The notes: generated by a model not told the origin, from the sequence alone. Positions 51,085 to 62,456 are shown, counted from the stretch's first letter. The stretch: 64,000 bases of DNA from DYRG01 sp041161065 (GCA_041161065.1 JBEAVE010000007.1:1-64000), one strand, 5' to 3'. Made by a program: numbers and translations.

Positions 51085-52058
51085 TGCAAAAGTTGATATT
51101 TTTGTGTTTGTTGTTTAGTTTAAATGCTTGTGCTGCGACATTACCGCACACGTTTTCAACAAAATATGCAAACGGTGAGCAATTCATGAAAATTCGTTTG
51201 CACGGAACGGTCGTGATTCCTCGAGAAATGGGGATTGGAATTCCTATCACGGGCTTATCGGGTTTAGCGTGGGATAATGAGAGCAACTTGCTTTATGCAA
51301 TAAATGATAAAGGGATATTGTATTATTTACGTCCAATATTTGAGAAAGGTATTTTAACTGATGTAATTTTCTTAAAATCATTTCCATTGCTGAATGCGCG
51401 CCAAAAGAAACTAAAATGGGAATACATTGATAGCGAAGGTATTGCGTTAATGTCGGCGAAAGAAAGTCAAAGTGGAGAAACAGAATTATTGATTTCATTT
51501 GAGCAAATTCCGCGTATTGTTCGTTATTCTTTAGAGGGGAAGTGGTTGGGAGAAATTACCTTACCAGAAGATTTGCGTTATCCAGAGAATTATCGACATA
51601 ACAATCGAATGTTGGAATCGGTTGTTATTCATCCGATATTTGGGGTTTTAACTGCGCCCGAACGCCCATTAGAAATAACCGATATTAATACGTTGAAAAT
51701 TTATGCAATGAGTGGAAAAACTTGGCAAATTCCTCATTATCATGCACCGAAAAGCGGTGTTACTGAAATGGAAACCTTTGAAGATGGTTCTCTTTTGGTA
51801 TTAGAAAGGAGTTTTACGGGTTTGACAGAGCCGTTAATTATTAGTTTGCGGCGGGTGTGGATTGATGAGCAATGTGAGAGTGGAAAAGCGATTTGTAAAA
51901 CAGAGCAACTCGCCTTATTTGATAATAGCCAAGGGTGGGATATTGATAATTTTGAAGGCTTGACGCGCCATCATGGAAATTTCTTTTTGATGGTGAGCGA
52001 TGATAATAACAATTTCTTTCAAAAAACATTGCTCACTTATTTTGAAGTCGTTGAATAG
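51084..52058 (+). CDS. Phytase-like (esterase-like) domain lipoprotein
   Basis: The 324-residue protein starts with GTG at 51084, overlapping the dehydrogenase stop; GGAGAAAA lies 8 bases upstream. The first residues form a lipoprotein signal ending LNAC. The body matches the phytase-like beta-propeller domain: ITGLSGLAWDNESNLLYAIND, YIDSEGIALMSA, MLESVVIHPIFGVLTAPE, ETFEDGSLLVLERSF and IDNFEGLTRHHGNFFLMVSDDNNNF. Members are exported and of uncertain activity; some are called esterase-like. A longer frame reaching back to 51033 lies inside the dehydrogenase gene and is not preferred. It is probably outer-membrane anchored. Confidence 0.84.
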   Translation: MQKLIFLCLLFSLNACAATLPHTFSTKYANGEQFMKIRLHGTVVIPREMGIGIPITGLSGLAWDNESNLLYAINDKGILYYLRPIFEKGILTDVIFLKSFPLLNARQKKLKWEYIDSEGIALMSAKESQSGETELLISFEQIPRIVRYSLEGKWLGEITLPEDLRYPENYRHNNRMLESVVIHPIFGVLTAPERPLEITDINTLKIYAMSGKTWQIPHYHAPKSGVTEMETFEDGSLLVLERSFTGLTEPLIISLRRVWIDEQCESGKAICKTEQLALFDNSQGWDIDNFEGLTRHHGNFFLMVSDDNNNFFQKTLLTYFEVVE

Positions 52059-52160
52059 ATTGCAGCAGTGAGATTGTTGGCTTAACCAAAAGATTTTGCG
52101 CTATGATAGTTGTTGTTAAGGCATTAACCCTAAAACGATAAATTTCTCGAGGAGGAGCGC

Positions 52161-54092
52161 ATGGAGCCGAAAATTGTTTGGTTGTTTATTTTTGTGTCAT
52201 TGTATTGGTCTTATTGCATTTTTTGGGGCTTGAAGGGGGCGTTGGCGACGAAAACCGCGAGCGATTTTTTCACCGCCGGCGGCAATTTACCCGTCTGGGT
52301 GTACGTGTTGGCGGCGACCGCGACTTCGTTTTCTGGCTGGACATTTGTCGGACACCCGGGGTTGATTTATCAAGAAGGTTTCCAATACGCTTTTATTTCA
52401 TTTTACGCGATTTTAATTCCTCTCACCGGCGTAGTGTTTCTCAAACGCCAATGGCTTCTCGGCAAACGTTTTAACTTTACAACCCCGGGTGAAATGCTTG
52501 CCACCTATTTCCAATCCAATGTGATTCGTTTTTTAGTGGTTGTAATTGCACTGTGTTTTGCAATTCCTTACTTAGCGTTACAGATGCGCGCGGCGGGCTT
52601 TTTGTTTTCAGCATTAACCGATAATTTGCTCCCTTTAGAAGTTGGAATGTGGTTGCTTGCGGGAATTATTTTATTTAATGTTGTCGTCGGTGGTTTGAAA
52701 GCGGTTGCTTACATCGAAGTGTTTCAAGTGGTTCTTTTAGTCATTGGAATGGTTTTATTAGGTTGGTTATCAGTGGATTATTTAGGGGGTTGGCACAAAT
52801 TCCAATTGAGTTTAGCAGCCCTTGCCGACTTTGATTTGAAACGCACATCGGAAGGATTTAGCCACTATTTTGCGATCCCGGGGTTTGGCGAATGGACGGC
52901 GGACGGTTCAAAAGCGGCGGGCGGATCGTGGACGACTTTGATGGTGATGACGTATCTATTTGGAATGATGGGGATTCAAGCCGCGCCGACATTTTCGATG
53001 TGGGCGTTTTCGGCAGAAAGTCCGCGTTCGTTCGCGCCGCAACAAGTCTGGGCTTCCGCGTTAGTGATTGGTTTTATTATGATTTTTTTCTCGGCAATGC
53101 AAGGCATGAGCGGGCATTTTTTGGGTGGAAATGTCGCTTTTATGCACGCGCACCCTGAATTGGTCAAAAACGTGATGGCAAAAGGCTTAGAAAACAAAGA
53201 TTTATTAGAAACCGTTGGTGAAGGTGATGTATTAGTACCGCAATTGATTTATTTGTTTGGGCAGAGTTGGGCGTGGTTGGCGGGATTGTTGGCGATTTGC
53301 GCGTTGGCGGCAATGCAAGCGACCGGCGCGGCGTATTTATCCACATCGAGCAGTATTTTAGCGGCGGATTTCTTTCAACGTTATTTTCCTAATTTAAGTG
53401 ATGAAAAACAAAAACTTGCCGGACGTTTTGGCATTGTGATTGTGTTATTTATTGCGTTATGGGTTGCAACGGTTTCGCAAGATTCACTGGTTTTATTAGG
53501 GGGATTAGCGGTCGCGTATGGTTGCCAAATGTGGCCCGCATTATTGGGCGTGTGTTATTTTCCTTGGCTGACGGGCGCGGGGATCGTCGCGGGATTGATG
53601 GCAGGGATTTTGGCAGTCACCTTAACCGACAGCCCGGGGGAATTTTTCTTGAATTTACCTTGGGGACGCTGGCCCCTCACCATTCATTCTGCCGGTTGGG
53701 GAATATTTTTTAACATCTTGTTCACATTGATAGTTTCGGCATTTACCCAACACCCTTCACAACACGCCCATCGTTTAACATTTCATCAGTTTTTGCGCGA
53801 TAATACCAAATTATCTGAAGATAAACAAAGGCTTAAAATATGGGCGTGGTTATTTGTGGCGGTGTGGTTTAGTTTTTCGATCGGACCGGGCGCGATGTTT
53901 GGAAATGCGTTGTTTGGACACCCGCATCAACCGCAAACGTGGGTGTTTTTTATTCCGTCGATTTGGGCGTGGCAAATTTTGTGGTGGGGAATTGGCGTAT
54001 ATATGATGTGGTTTTTAGCCTATAAAATGGAAATGGCGACCGTCCCCGAACCCATCGTCAAAAATCTCAATGCCCGCAAAACCCACAACTAA
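52161..54092 (+). CDS. Sodium:solute symporter family transporter
   Basis: The 643-residue membrane protein has about 13-14 helices and the SSS fold (PutP/PanF group). [31 protein letters not shown] forms helices 1-2 with the unwound Na site. The conserved [23 protein letters not shown] and [25 protein letters not shown] are clear family signatures. The substrate could be a carboxylate, amino acid or other organic solute and cannot be told from sequence. A strong ribosome site (GAGGAGGAG) is present. The gene is more GC-rich than its surroundings, and zwf follows 22 bases later. Confidence 0.88.
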   Translation: MEPKIVWLFIFVSLYWSYCIFWGLKGALATKTASDFFTAGGNLPVWVYVLAATATSFSGWTFVGHPGLIYQEGFQYAFISFYAILIPLTGVVFLKRQWLLGKRFNFTTPGEMLATYFQSNVIRFLVVVIALCFAIPYLALQMRAAGFLFSALTDNLLPLEVGMWLLAGIILFNVVVGGLKAVAYIEVFQVVLLVIGMVLLGWLSVDYLGGWHKFQLSLAALADFDLKRTSEGFSHYFAIPGFGEWTADGSKAAGGSWTTLMVMTYLFGMMGIQAAPTFSMWAFSAESPRSFAPQQVWASALVIGFIMIFFSAMQGMSGHFLGGNVAFMHAHPELVKNVMAKGLENKDLLETVGEGDVLVPQLIYLFGQSWAWLAGLLAICALAAMQATGAAYLSTSSSILAADFFQRYFPNLSDEKQKLAGRFGIVIVLFIALWVATVSQDSLVLLGGLAVAYGCQMWPALLGVCYFPWLTGAGIVAGLMAGILAVTLTDSPGEFFLNLPWGRWPLTIHSAGWGIFFNILFTLIVSAFTQHPSQHAHRLTFHQFLRDNTKLSEDKQRLKIWAWLFVAVWFSFSIGPGAMFGNALFGHPHQPQTWVFFIPSIWAWQILWWGIGVYMMWFLAYKMEMATVPEPIVKNLNARKTHN

Positions 54093-54114
54093 ACGATTTT
54101 TTGAGGAAAAAACC

Positions 54115-55590
54115 ATGTCAAATCCCTGTACTTACATTATTTTTGGCGCGACAGGCAATCTCGCCAAAACTAAATTAATTCCCGCCTTATTTCAATTAGA
54201 AAGTGGCAATCGTTTAGCTGAGGAAACCCGTATTTTAGCGATTGGACGGCGCGATTGGAACACCGAGTTTTGGTGGAAAGAAGTTCATCAAATGCTCATC
54301 GATAAATTTGGAACAATTGATGAAGAAATTTATCCGCGTTTTCAACAAAAATGTACTTATTTCAAAGGCGATTTGTCCGAAGAAATTATGTATCAACAAT
54401 TGCACAGTTTTATTATAGAGAAAAATTTTCCTCAAAACATTGCTTTTTATTTGTCGATTCGCCCCGCCGAGTTTGGTTTTGTCGTGCAGCATTTAAGTGA
54501 TGCCAGTTTATTTGACGAAACGCACGGTTGGCGGCGCATTGTGATTGAAAAACCTTTTGGTTACGATTTAGAAAGTGCGAGAGCATTACAAACCCGTTTA
54601 ATGAAATGTTTGCGTGAAGACCAAATTTACCGAATTGATCATTATTTGGGTAAAAGTACCGTTAGAAATGTGCTGGTTTTTCGCTTTGCAAATCTGTTAA
54701 TGGAGCCGTTGTGGAATCGTAATTATATCGATTATGTTCAAATCACTCATTCTGAGAAACAAGGGGTAGGAAGTCGAGCAGATTATTACGATGGCGCGGG
54801 GGCATTACGCGATATGATTCAAAGCCATTTGCTCCAATTATTAACCTTAGTTGCAATGGAAGCACCGGTTTCTATGGAAGCCGAATCTTTGCGCGACGAG
54901 AAAGTTAAAGTCTTGAAATCCATTAGAAAAATTACACCTAACGCCGTCCACGCGCAGGCTTTTCGAGCACAATATAAAGAAGGTATCGTTAATGGAAAAA
55001 AAGTGAAGGGTTATTTGCAAGAGGAAAAAGTCCCTTCAAATAGCGTTACCGAAACCTATGCAGCGATGAAAATTTTTATTGATAATTGGCGATGGGCGGG
55101 TGTGCCGTTTTATTTGAGAACGGGCAAAAGATTAGCTGAGAACCGTTCTTTAATTTCAATTGCTTTCAAAACGCCTCCACAACAGTTTTTCAAAACCAAT
55201 CAATTTCAACAAATGCGACCTAATTGGATTTTATTAGGTATTCAGCCTGAAGAATGTTTGCGTATTGAAATGACTTCAAAAGAACCCGGATTAGATATGA
55301 ACATTAGACAGATTAGTTTAGATGCGGGTTTGAGATTAGACGGAGAAATCGCCCATGATGCGTATGAAGATTTGTTATTAGATGTAATTAAAGGCGACCG
55401 TTCTCTATTTCTACGTTATGATGAAGTGGAATATGCGTGGCAAATTGTTGAACCGATTTTGAATGTGTGGGCAACCGAAAGAGATTACATTACAACGTAT
55501 CCTGCGGGGAGTTGGGGCGCAGAAGAAAGTCGCCGTATTTTTGAGAAAGAAACCCATTTCTGGCGACATTCTTTAGAACCCGTTATTTAA
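54115..55590 (+). CDS. zwf: Glucose-6-phosphate 1-dehydrogenase
   Basis: The 491-residue enzyme makes NADPH at the first step of the oxidative pentose phosphate route. The coenzyme fold [19 protein letters not shown], the EKPFG motif ([13 protein letters not shown]) and the active-site signature [21 protein letters not shown] are present. The start at 54115 has GAGGAAAA upstream; an ATG at 54070 would overlap the symporter gene and add an unlikely basic tail. Its 3' end overlaps the convergent ABC permease by 8 bases. Together with transhydrogenase it sets NADPH supply. No pgl or gnd gene lies nearby. Confidence 0.96.
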   Translation: MSNPCTYIIFGATGNLAKTKLIPALFQLESGNRLAEETRILAIGRRDWNTEFWWKEVHQMLIDKFGTIDEEIYPRFQQKCTYFKGDLSEEIMYQQLHSFIIEKNFPQNIAFYLSIRPAEFGFVVQHLSDASLFDETHGWRRIVIEKPFGYDLESARALQTRLMKCLREDQIYRIDHYLGKSTVRNVLVFRFANLLMEPLWNRNYIDYVQITHSEKQGVGSRADYYDGAGALRDMIQSHLLQLLTLVAMEAPVSMEAESLRDEKVKVLKSIRKITPNAVHAQAFRAQYKEGIVNGKKVKGYLQEEKVPSNSVTETYAAMKIFIDNWRWAGVPFYLRTGKRLAENRSLISIAFKTPPQQFFKTNQFQQMRPNWILLGIQPEECLRIEMTSKEPGLDMNIRQISLDAGLRLDGEIAHDAYEDLLLDVIKGDRSLFLRYDEVEYAWQIVEPILNVWATERDYITTYPAGSWGAEESRRIFEKETHFWRHSLEPVI

Positions 55591-56638
55591 TGCTTTCAAA
55601 TTGAATGCGCGGATCAACTAATACATAGCTTAAATCGGAGAGCAATTTTCCAATCAATCCGATTAAAGTAAAAATGTACAAACTACCTAATACAATTGGG
55701 TAATCTCGTTTGATAATGGATTCATAAGAAAGTAACCCTAATCCATCTAAAGAAAACACGGTTTCTACTAATAAACTTCCCGTAAAGAACGCACCAATAA
55801 AAGCCGCTGGAAAACCCGTAATTAAAGGGATTAACGCATTACGGAAAACGTGTTTGTAGAAAACCGCTTTTTCACTTAACCCTTTTGCACGCGCTGTATA
55901 AACGTATTGTTTGCGAATTTCCTCTAAAAAACTATTTTTCGTTAATAATGTCATCACCGCGAAATTTCCTATCACCATTGTAATGATCGGCAACGTAATA
56001 TGCCAAAGGTAATCGGTCACTTTTTGAAATAAAGAAAGTGATTGCCAATTATCCGACGTTAAACCCCGCAAAGGAAATACGTCCCAGAAACTCCCTCCTC
56101 CCAATAAAACTAACAAAAAAATCCCCAACATGAAACCAGGTATTGCATAGCCAATTAAAATAATCGTGCTCGTGATAATGTCAAAGGGAGTTCCTTCTTT
56201 AATCGCTTTCTGAATGCCGAGAGGAATACAAATCAAATAAGTGAGCAAAAATGTCCAAATGCCTAAACTAATTGAAACCGGTAATTTTGATAAAATAAGG
56301 GAAGAAACAGAACGACTTTGAAAGTAACTATCTCCTAAATCAAAAACCAAGTATCTCTTCATCATTTGCCAAAAGCGTTCAGAAGCGGGTTTGTCAAATC
56401 CATAAAAGGCTTTTAATTGAGCAATTTGTTCGGGTTCTAAGCCTTTTGCACCTTGATAAATCCCTGTTTTTCCAGAGATACTGACTTCTCCGCTTCCTAT
56501 ATTTTTTCCTTCCAACTGACTAATGATTTGTTCAACGGGTCCGCCCGGAACAAACTGAATGATTACGAAGGTCACAATTAAAATACCCAACAGGGTTGGA
56601 ATCATTAACAATAGTCGTTTCAAAATATAATGCAGCAT
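55583..56638 (-). CDS. Peptide-type ABC transporter permease (YejB/DppB class)
   Basis: The 351-residue permease has about six helices. Its first lines ([35 protein letters not shown]) and the DppB-type loop ([34 protein letters not shown] motif) identify it as the B permease of a binding-protein-dependent importer. The insert with [20 protein letters not shown] is typical of the YejB branch. No binding protein, second permease or ATPase gene lies next to it, so the window shows only one subunit. Its ATG overlaps the sixA stop by one base. Confidence 0.85.
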   Translation of the reverse strand: MLHYILKRLLLMIPTLLGILIVTFVIIQFVPGGPVEQIISQLEGKNIGSGEVSISGKTGIYQGAKGLEPEQIAQLKAFYGFDKPASERFWQMMKRYLVFDLGDSYFQSRSVSSLILSKLPVSISLGIWTFLLTYLICIPLGIQKAIKEGTPFDIITSTIILIGYAIPGFMLGIFLLVLLGGGSFWDVFPLRGLTSDNWQSLSLFQKVTDYLWHITLPIITMVIGNFAVMTLLTKNSFLEEIRKQYVYTARAKGLSEKAVFYKHVFRNALIPLITGFPAAFIGAFFTGSLLVETVFSLDGLGLLSYESIIKRDYPIVLGSLYIFTLIGLIGKLLSDLSYVLVDPRIQFESIK

Positions 56639-57135
56639 TAGGGAATAACCTCTTTAGGTGTTTCAAAGAAAACCAGATTTGCTGAATTGATTTGAAGATC
56701 AGCCCAGTTTTCTATATCGAATGTTAAGCCACACATTGCGCACGTTGGGAAATCGAAGAAACGCTTACCGATTAAGGTATTTGCAATATCTTGAAAGGCA
56801 GGATTATGACCGACTAACATGACGGTTTTCCAATGATTTTCTAGGTTACAAATGATTTCAAATAACGTGCGGGTGCTGGCTTCGTAAATAAGGGGTTGAA
56901 ATACGATTTGGTTGAAAGGAATTGTTAAGGATTTTGCAAACCATTCGGCGGTCGATTTTGCTCTAAATGCAGGGCTTGAAATGATTTTATCGATGCTGAG
57001 TTTTTTCTTGGCGAAGTGTTCTGCCATTAGAAAGGCATCTTGGTTGCCGCGATCGGTTAAAGGTCGATCGAAATCGTGTGAATACAATGAGTTATGGCTG
57101 GCTTTGGCGTGGCGAATTAAAACGAGTTGTTTCAT
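56638..57135 (-). CDS. sixA: Phosphohistidine phosphatase SixA
   Basis: The 165-residue histidine-phosphatase family protein has the RHG-type catalytic motif LIRHAKASHN, the second strand IISSPAFRAKSTAEWF and the second catalytic His in MLVGHNPAFQDIA. SixA removes phosphate from His in Hpt domains of hybrid kinases (ArcB in E. coli) or phosphotransferase proteins. That fits an organism with many hybrid kinases. I chose the ATG at 57135, with AAAAGGA upstream; a longer frame would start at 57159 with an odd basic lead. It is co-translated with the ABC permease, which is not an obvious partner. Confidence 0.88.
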   Translation of the reverse strand: MKQLVLIRHAKASHNSLYSHDFDRPLTDRGNQDAFLMAEHFAKKKLSIDKIISSPAFRAKSTAEWFAKSLTIPFNQIVFQPLIYEASTRTLFEIICNLENHWKTVMLVGHNPAFQDIANTLIGKRFFDFPTCAMCGLTFDIENWADLQINSANLVFFETPKEVIP

Positions 57136-57208
57136 GAGGATTGTCCTTTTTCTTATCATAGCGCATCGGCTATAATAAACAAATTTGTAAAAAAATATCG
57201 GAGAAACA

Positions 57209-57964
57209 ATGGCTGGACATAGTAAATGGGCGAATATTCAGCATCGTAAAGGTGTGCAAGATGCGAAACGCAGCAAATTATTCACTAAATTTATTCGTGA
57301 AATCACGGTGTCGGCGCGAATGGGCGGCGGCGATGCCAATACGAATCCGCGCTTGCGGTTGGCGATCGACAAAGCCATCGGCGCAAATATGACCAAAGAT
57401 ACCATCGAGCGCGCTATTAAACGCGGAACAGGTGCGCAAGATGCGGATAATTATGAAGAAATTCGTTACGAAGGTTATGCGATGGGCGGCGTGGCGGTGA
57501 TGGTCGATTGCATGACGGACAATCGCGTGCGGACGGTTGCCGATGTGCGCCACGCTTTCACAAAATGCGGCGGCAATTTGGGCACGGACGGATCGGTGGC
57601 GTATTTGTTTGAGAAAATGGGCGTGATTACTTATCCCGACAAATCCCACGAAGAACAAATCCTAGAAATCGCTTTAGAAAACGGGGCGGATGATCTGATT
57701 TCTAATGAGGATAATACGCTAGAAATCCTTGTTTCACCAACACATTTTTTAGAGGTTAAAACCGCTTTAGAAACCGCTGGATTCAAACCCGATCAAGCCG
57801 ATATTACAATGCGTCCTGCAACGGTGGTTTCTCTCAATGCAGAAGACGCGGCAAAAATGCTCAAATTGCAAGAAATGCTCGACGATTTAGATGATGTTCA
57901 GGAGGTATATTCCAATGCGGATATTTCAGAGGAAATCCTTGAGCAATTGGGCTTTTCAAAATAG
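57209..57964 (+). CDS. yebC: YebC/PmpR-family transcription or translation factor
   Basis: The 251-residue protein has the strongly conserved YebC N-terminus MAGHSKWANIQHRKGVQDAK and the motifs GGGDANTNPRLRLAIDKA, NMTKDTIERAIKRG, EIRYEGYAMGGVAVMVDC and GTDGSVAYLFEKMG. YebC proteins have been described as DNA-binding regulators and, more recently, as factors that relieve ribosome stalling at some proline motifs. In many gammaproteobacteria yebC lies before ruvC; here it precedes rpsO. GGAGAAACA precedes the ATG. Confidence 0.95.
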   Translation: MAGHSKWANIQHRKGVQDAKRSKLFTKFIREITVSARMGGGDANTNPRLRLAIDKAIGANMTKDTIERAIKRGTGAQDADNYEEIRYEGYAMGGVAVMVDCMTDNRVRTVADVRHAFTKCGGNLGTDGSVAYLFEKMGVITYPDKSHEEQILEIALENGADDLISNEDNTLEILVSPTHFLEVKTALETAGFKPDQADITMRPATVVSLNAEDAAKMLKLQEMLDDLDDVQEVYSNADISEEILEQLGFSK

Positions 57965-58024
57965 AGAAACCGTGACATTATCGCAACGTTATGTCGTTTC
58001 AAGGGCGTGTCGTGAGATAAATGC

Positions 58025-58054
58025 TTGTCGAAATAAGATAATAATGGGTATAAT
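58025..58054 (+). promoter_or_regulatory. Probable sigma-70 promoter of rpsO-pnp
   Basis: TTGTCG at 58025-58030 and a consensus TATAAT at 58049-58054 are separated by 18 bases, about 70 bases before rpsO. The leader after it should be an untranslated region, where S15 and PNPase autoregulation act in E. coli. Confidence 0.65.
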
Positions 58055-58125
58055 GATCGTTTTAGGTCGGGTAGTTAAACCCTGATTACTGTGAGTTTAT
58101 TTTAGTTTTTGGAGAATTTTTCCCT

Positions 58126-58392
58126 ATGTTGACAGCCGAATACAAAGCGCAAACGGTTCAAGATTTTCAACGCGCCCCCAATGACACGGGGTCTTCCGAG
58201 GTGCAAGTTGCGTTATTAACCCGTAATATCAATGCGTTATCTGAACACTTCAAAGCCCACCCGCACGATAACCATTCGCGTCGGGGTTTATTGACGATGG
58301 TGAACCGCCGCCGTAAGTTGTTGGATTACCTCAAATCGACAGATCATGGTCGTTATCGTGAAGTTATCGGTCGTTTAGGTCTACGTCGTTAA
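58126..58392 (+). CDS. rpsO: Ribosomal protein S15
   Basis: The 88-residue S15 has the family motifs [37 protein letters not shown] and [12 protein letters not shown]. It binds the 16S rRNA three-way junction in the small subunit. The TTGGAGAA ribosome site is close to the ATG. As in E. coli it lies directly before pnp, and the pair are probably co-transcribed. Confidence 0.97.
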   Translation: MLTAEYKAQTVQDFQRAPNDTGSSEVQVALLTRNINALSEHFKAHPHDNHSRRGLLTMVNRRRKLLDYLKSTDHGRYREVIGRLGLRR

Positions 58393-58435
58393 TTTTGTTG
58401 GTTTTTTTAATGGGTTTGTGCTTTTAGGATGCCTG

Positions 58436-60520
58436 ATGAGCGTACATAAAAAACAGTTTCAATACGGTCAATATCAAGTGAGTTTGGAAACCGGCGAAAT
58501 CGCCCGCCAAGCCACCGCCGCCGTGATGGTTAGTATGGCGGATACCGTCGTGTTAGTGACGGTGGTCGCCACCCAAGAAACCCGTCCAGGAACGGATTTT
58601 TTCCCCTTAACGGTAGATTATCAAGAGCGTACCTACGCCGCAGGTCGAATTCCGGGCAGCTTCATGAAGCGTGAAGGCAAACCCAGCGATAAAGAAACCC
58701 TGACCTCCCGCTTGATCGACCGACCCTTACGTCCCCTATTTCCCAAAGGCTTCACCAACGAAGTCCAAATTATCGCCACCGTCTTATCCCTCGATCCCAA
58801 CATCGACCCCGATGTGCCCACCATTTTAGGCGCATCGGCGGCGTTGGCGATCTCGGGTTTGCCCTTTAAGGGTCCCGTTGGCGCGGCGCGCGTGGGCTAT
58901 TGCAATGGGCAGTTCATTTTGAGCCCCACCGTCGCGGACATGGCGCAGTCCACCCTCGATTTAGTCGTCGCGGGCACGGAAGGCGCAGTCTTAATGGTTG
59001 AATCTGAAGCGAAAGAACTCCCCGAACAAATCATGCTCGACGCGGTTTTATTCGGACATCAACAATTCCAAACCGCGATCCAAGCCATCAAAGAATTCGC
59101 CGCCGATGTCGCCACCCCCGCTTGGGATTGGCAACCCGCCCCCACCGACGACGCTTTACACACAAAAGTCGCTGAATTAGCTGAAAAAGATGTCGCGGAA
59201 GCCTATCGAATTCATGACAAACTCGCCCGCCAAAACCGTTTATCCGAATTGCGCAAAAATGCCGTTGCCACATTAACCGTCGACGCGCAATATGATGAAG
59301 CAGCCATTTTGCATGCGTTTGAAAAACTTGAAAAAGTTACTGTTCGAAGCAGCATCATTCGAGGCGAACCCCGCATCGACGGACGCGACACCAAAACCGT
59401 TCGCCCAATCACCATTCGCACGGGCGTGTTGCCGAGAACGCACGGATCAGCCCTCTTCACGCGCGGCGAAACGCAGGCTTTAGCGGTCGCCACGTTAGGC
59501 ACTGAACGCGATTCTCAAATCATCGATGCACTCGAAGGCGAACATCGCGACCCCTTTATGTTCCATTATAATTTCCCGCCGTATTGTGTGGGAGAAATTG
59601 GGCGCGTCGGCAGTCCGAAACGCCGTGAAATCGGGCACGGACGCTTGGCAAAACGCGGCGTGTATGCAGTCATGCCGAATTTAGCGACTTTTCCTTACAC
59701 GGTGCGGGTGGTTTCCGAAATCACCGAATCGAACGGTTCAAGCTCGATGGCATCGGTGTGCGGGGCGTGTTTGGCGTTGATGGACGCGGGCGTGCCGTTG
59801 AAAGCACCGGTCGCGGGCATTGCGATGGGTTTGATCAAAGAAAGCGATCAATTCGTGGTTTTGACGGACATTATGGGTGATGAAGACCATTTGGGCGACA
59901 TGGATTTCAAAGTTGCGGGCACGGAAGAAGGCGTGACTGCACTGCAAATGGACATCAAAATCGACGGCATTACCCGCGAAATCATGGCACAAGCTCTTGA
60001 ACAAGCCAAAGCGGGCAGACTGCATATTTTGGGGATTATGTCGCAATCGCTGCCCAAACCGCGCACTGAAATTTCAATGTACGCGCCGCGCATTTTGACA
60101 TTTCGTATTCGCCCTGAAAAAATCCGCGATGTGATCGGCAAAGGGGGCGCAGTGATTCGGGGCATTACCGAAGAAACCGGCGTTCAAGTGGATATTTCTG
60201 ACGATGGCACGGTGAAAATCGCGTCTGCGGACATGGCTGCGAGTCAAGAAGCCCGTCGCCGCATTGAAATGATCACCACTGACATCGAAGTCGGCATGAT
60301 TTGCGAAGGGCGCGTCACCAAATTGATGGATTTTGGCGCGTTTGTGACCTTAATGCCCGGCAAAGACGGCTTGGTGCACATTTCACAGATTTCTGAAGAG
60401 CGCGTCGAAAAAGTCACCGACAAACTCACCGAAGGCGACATCGTCCGCGTCAAAGTCCTCGAAGTCGACAAACAAGGACGCATTCGCCTCAGCATGAAAG
60501 CCGTTCATCACGCCGAGTAA
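58436..60520 (+). CDS. pnp: Polynucleotide phosphorylase
   Basis: The 694-residue 3'-5' exoribonuclease uses phosphate to degrade RNA. It has two RNase PH domains (about 10-220 and 310-545; [33 protein letters not shown], then [13 protein letters not shown] and the catalytic Asp region [20 protein letters not shown]). A KH domain ([20 protein letters not shown]) and a C-terminal S1 domain ([28 protein letters not shown]) follow. I start at the ATG at 58436 (AGGA upstream); a GTG at 58418 gives six more residues. The gene is clearly more GC-rich than average. It can form a degradosome-like assembly with RNA helicases such as DeaD. Confidence 0.97.
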   Translation: MSVHKKQFQYGQYQVSLETGEIARQATAAVMVSMADTVVLVTVVATQETRPGTDFFPLTVDYQERTYAAGRIPGSFMKREGKPSDKETLTSRLIDRPLRPLFPKGFTNEVQIIATVLSLDPNIDPDVPTILGASAALAISGLPFKGPVGAARVGYCNGQFILSPTVADMAQSTLDLVVAGTEGAVLMVESEAKELPEQIMLDAVLFGHQQFQTAIQAIKEFAADVATPAWDWQPAPTDDALHTKVAELAEKDVAEAYRIHDKLARQNRLSELRKNAVATLTVDAQYDEAAILHAFEKLEKVTVRSSIIRGEPRIDGRDTKTVRPITIRTGVLPRTHGSALFTRGETQALAVATLGTERDSQIIDALEGEHRDPFMFHYNFPPYCVGEIGRVGSPKRREIGHGRLAKRGVYAVMPNLATFPYTVRVVSEITESNGSSSMASVCGACLALMDAGVPLKAPVAGIAMGLIKESDQFVVLTDIMGDEDHLGDMDFKVAGTEEGVTALQMDIKIDGITREIMAQALEQAKAGRLHILGIMSQSLPKPRTEISMYAPRILTFRIRPEKIRDVIGKGGAVIRGITEETGVQVDISDDGTVKIASADMAASQEARRRIEMITTDIEVGMICEGRVTKLMDFGAFVTLMPGKDGLVHISQISEERVEKVTDKLTEGDIVRVKVLEVDKQGRIRLSMKAVHHAE

Positions 60521-60547
60521 TTTTCTCTTTTAGTTTCAAATTATTTC

Positions 60548-60590
60548 AAAACCCCGCTATTTCCTTCTAAAAAATAGTGGGGTTTTCTTT
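60548..60590. terminator. Intrinsic terminator after pnp
   Basis: Stem AAAACCCCGCTATTT / AAATAGTGGGGTTTT with one mismatch and a short loop, followed by CTTTT on the plus strand. The A-rich start also gives a U tract on the minus strand, so it may serve the convergent gene ending at 60601 as well. Confidence 0.85.
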
Positions 60591-60600
60591 TGAGGTATTT

Positions 60601-62070
60601 TTAAGGAACGAGAGGTTTCAAACGCGATAGATCAACAGCAAAATCTAAGGTTTGATTCTTTTGCGTCAAATACACTTCGTAGAAATGGGTTGTTCCAAAC
60701 AAATCCGCCACCCCTAATTTAGGAATATAAAGTTCTCCATTGCTTGGATTATAAGACGCTTGAACAGTGGTTGTTTGGGTTGTTGTTCCGGTTGTAGAAA
60801 TCCCATAAGCACTCGGATTTGCTTTACATTGTGCAATGCCGTCTGCTGTTGAACCATCATTATTCAAATTAACCGTAATGCCACACGATGCAGGATTTGC
60901 TTTGCATTGCGCAATGCCTTCAACCGTTGAACCATCATTATTTGTCGTGATAGAAATCCCACAAGAAACGGGATCAGCTTTACATTTTGCAATCCCCGCA
61001 GAAACCCCGTCATTATAAGTTGGTAAAACCGTCGACGTGGCGGTATTTGGAATTAACGGCGTGCTCGGTGTAATTGGTGTTGGTAAAGTTGCAACGCTTG
61101 GTGTTACAGTCATCATCAAATCAAGTCCATTTCCTTTAATATGGTAAGTTCCTAAAAATTCTTCATATTGTCCATTTGGAGAACCATAACCAATAACTTT
61201 ATCCTCTGCATCAACTACAGAAAAACTACCTGAACCATTTGGAAGTTTTAAAACACCTGATTGTAATAAAGTTCTTTCACCTACTTTAACAGTCGCGGGC
61301 ATTTTTCCAATATTTAAAACAATGCTATATGTATCTGGGAAAACTTCAGCATCTTTGCCTGTATAACGTCCACTGCTTAAACGTTTTTCAGTTAAAGCAT
61401 CATTTACATAGAAATAATCTAAACCAACACCTAAAACCATAATAGTTCCAGCTTTTAAAACTGTTTTTTCTCCAGCTTTAATGGTTGCTTTTTGTTTTGT
61501 TCCATTCAAATAAATAGAGTAATCTGCTGGCAAAAGTTCAACCCATTTATTTGTATAATTGCTTTTTGAAAGATTTTTATCAAAATTGTCATAAACTTGA
61601 AACTCATCTAATCCAATTCCAGCCACACTTAATAAACCAGCTTGTACTATCGTTTTCTTACCAGATTCCACTACAACTTCTTGTGGAACATTATTTAGTT
61701 TTACTACATACTTGGCGGGTAGAAACTCCATTTCTTTGTTTGTGTAAGTATTACCAAGGTAAGCCCTTGCAAATTCATCATAAACGTAAAATGAATCTAA
61801 ACCAATTCCAGAAACCGTAATTGTTCCCGCTTGAAAAGTAGTTTTTTGACCTGCTTGAATGGTAAATGATTGGCAAAAATCTCTCAAACAAACTAAATAA
61901 TTTCCAACCGATAATTGAACTTCCTTATTTGTCACAGTAGAAACCTTATAATTACGCTTAAACTCATCATAAACATAATAAGTATCTTGCCCAGTCCCTA
62001 AAACAACAAAGGTTTCTGCGAGCACGGCATTACATATCAAACTCAGAGCAATAACACTATATTTCCACAT
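60601..62070 (-). CDS. Secreted protein with five ~63-residue repeats and Cys-rich tail repeats
   Basis: The 489-residue protein has a Sec signal (MWKYSVIALSLICNAVLA). Five tandem repeats follow to about residue 325. Each has the pattern V-x-GxGLDxFYVYDEF, TNKxxELLPxxYxxxLN and AGxKTxxQAG; the fifth is divergent. A Pro/Thr-rich linker comes next. Three short repeats of the form NNDGSTxxGIAQCKANPxSCGI follow, the last with Tyr replacing Cys. A final domain (about 440-489) is short and Leu-rich. I recognise no named family for the long repeat; it loosely recalls PEGA-type beta repeats. The paired Cys could form disulfides. A surface adhesin or envelope carbohydrate-binding role is possible, but this is inference. 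Confidence 0.75.
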   Translation of the reverse strand: MWKYSVIALSLICNAVLAETFVVLGTGQDTYYVYDEFKRNYKVSTVTNKEVQLSVGNYLVCLRDFCQSFTIQAGQKTTFQAGTITVSGIGLDSFYVYDEFARAYLGNTYTNKEMEFLPAKYVVKLNNVPQEVVVESGKKTIVQAGLLSVAGIGLDEFQVYDNFDKNLSKSNYTNKWVELLPADYSIYLNGTKQKATIKAGEKTVLKAGTIMVLGVGLDYFYVNDALTEKRLSSGRYTGKDAEVFPDTYSIVLNIGKMPATVKVGERTLLQSGVLKLPNGSGSFSVVDAEDKVIGYGSPNGQYEEFLGTYHIKGNGLDLMMTVTPSVATLPTPITPSTPLIPNTATSTVLPTYNDGVSAGIAKCKADPVSCGISITTNNDGSTVEGIAQCKANPASCGITVNLNNDGSTADGIAQCKANPSAYGISTTGTTTQTTTVQASYNPSNGELYIPKLGVADLFGTTHFYEVYLTQKNQTLDFAVDLSRLKPLVP

Positions 62071-62456
62071 TACAAAATCCTCCCTATTAAAAAGTCAGTG
62101 TAAAAAAATTTTGCCCAATTTTCAATTATTTTTTACGACTTAATTGAAGGAAATAAGTAGGTGTGTCGAATTCAGGCTTAAAATGATTACTAGGTAGTGA
62201 TCAAATTAAGATGAAAATAAAAGAGAAAAATTGTAATGTTGGATAAAATGAACGAGAGAAGCGATGTGATTGATAAGTTTCTTAGGAACTAAAAGAGAGT
62301 TTTTCTTCCTAATCTAGAAACGCTCTGTCTTAACGTATTATTAAACCTCTCAATATGATTCGTTTCTCGCTTATTTTTCTCAGTGATACGATGACGTTTG
62401 CTCGGTAAAATACCCTGATAGGCTTTCCATTTATCTGTACAAATAACGGCACATTG

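Noticed and set aside
59738..60046. Open frames on the minus strand inside pnp (also 59088-59502 and 60244-60495)
   Set aside because: They lie antisense to a well-supported GC-richer gene, have no ribosome site or family, and are shadow frames of high-GC codons.
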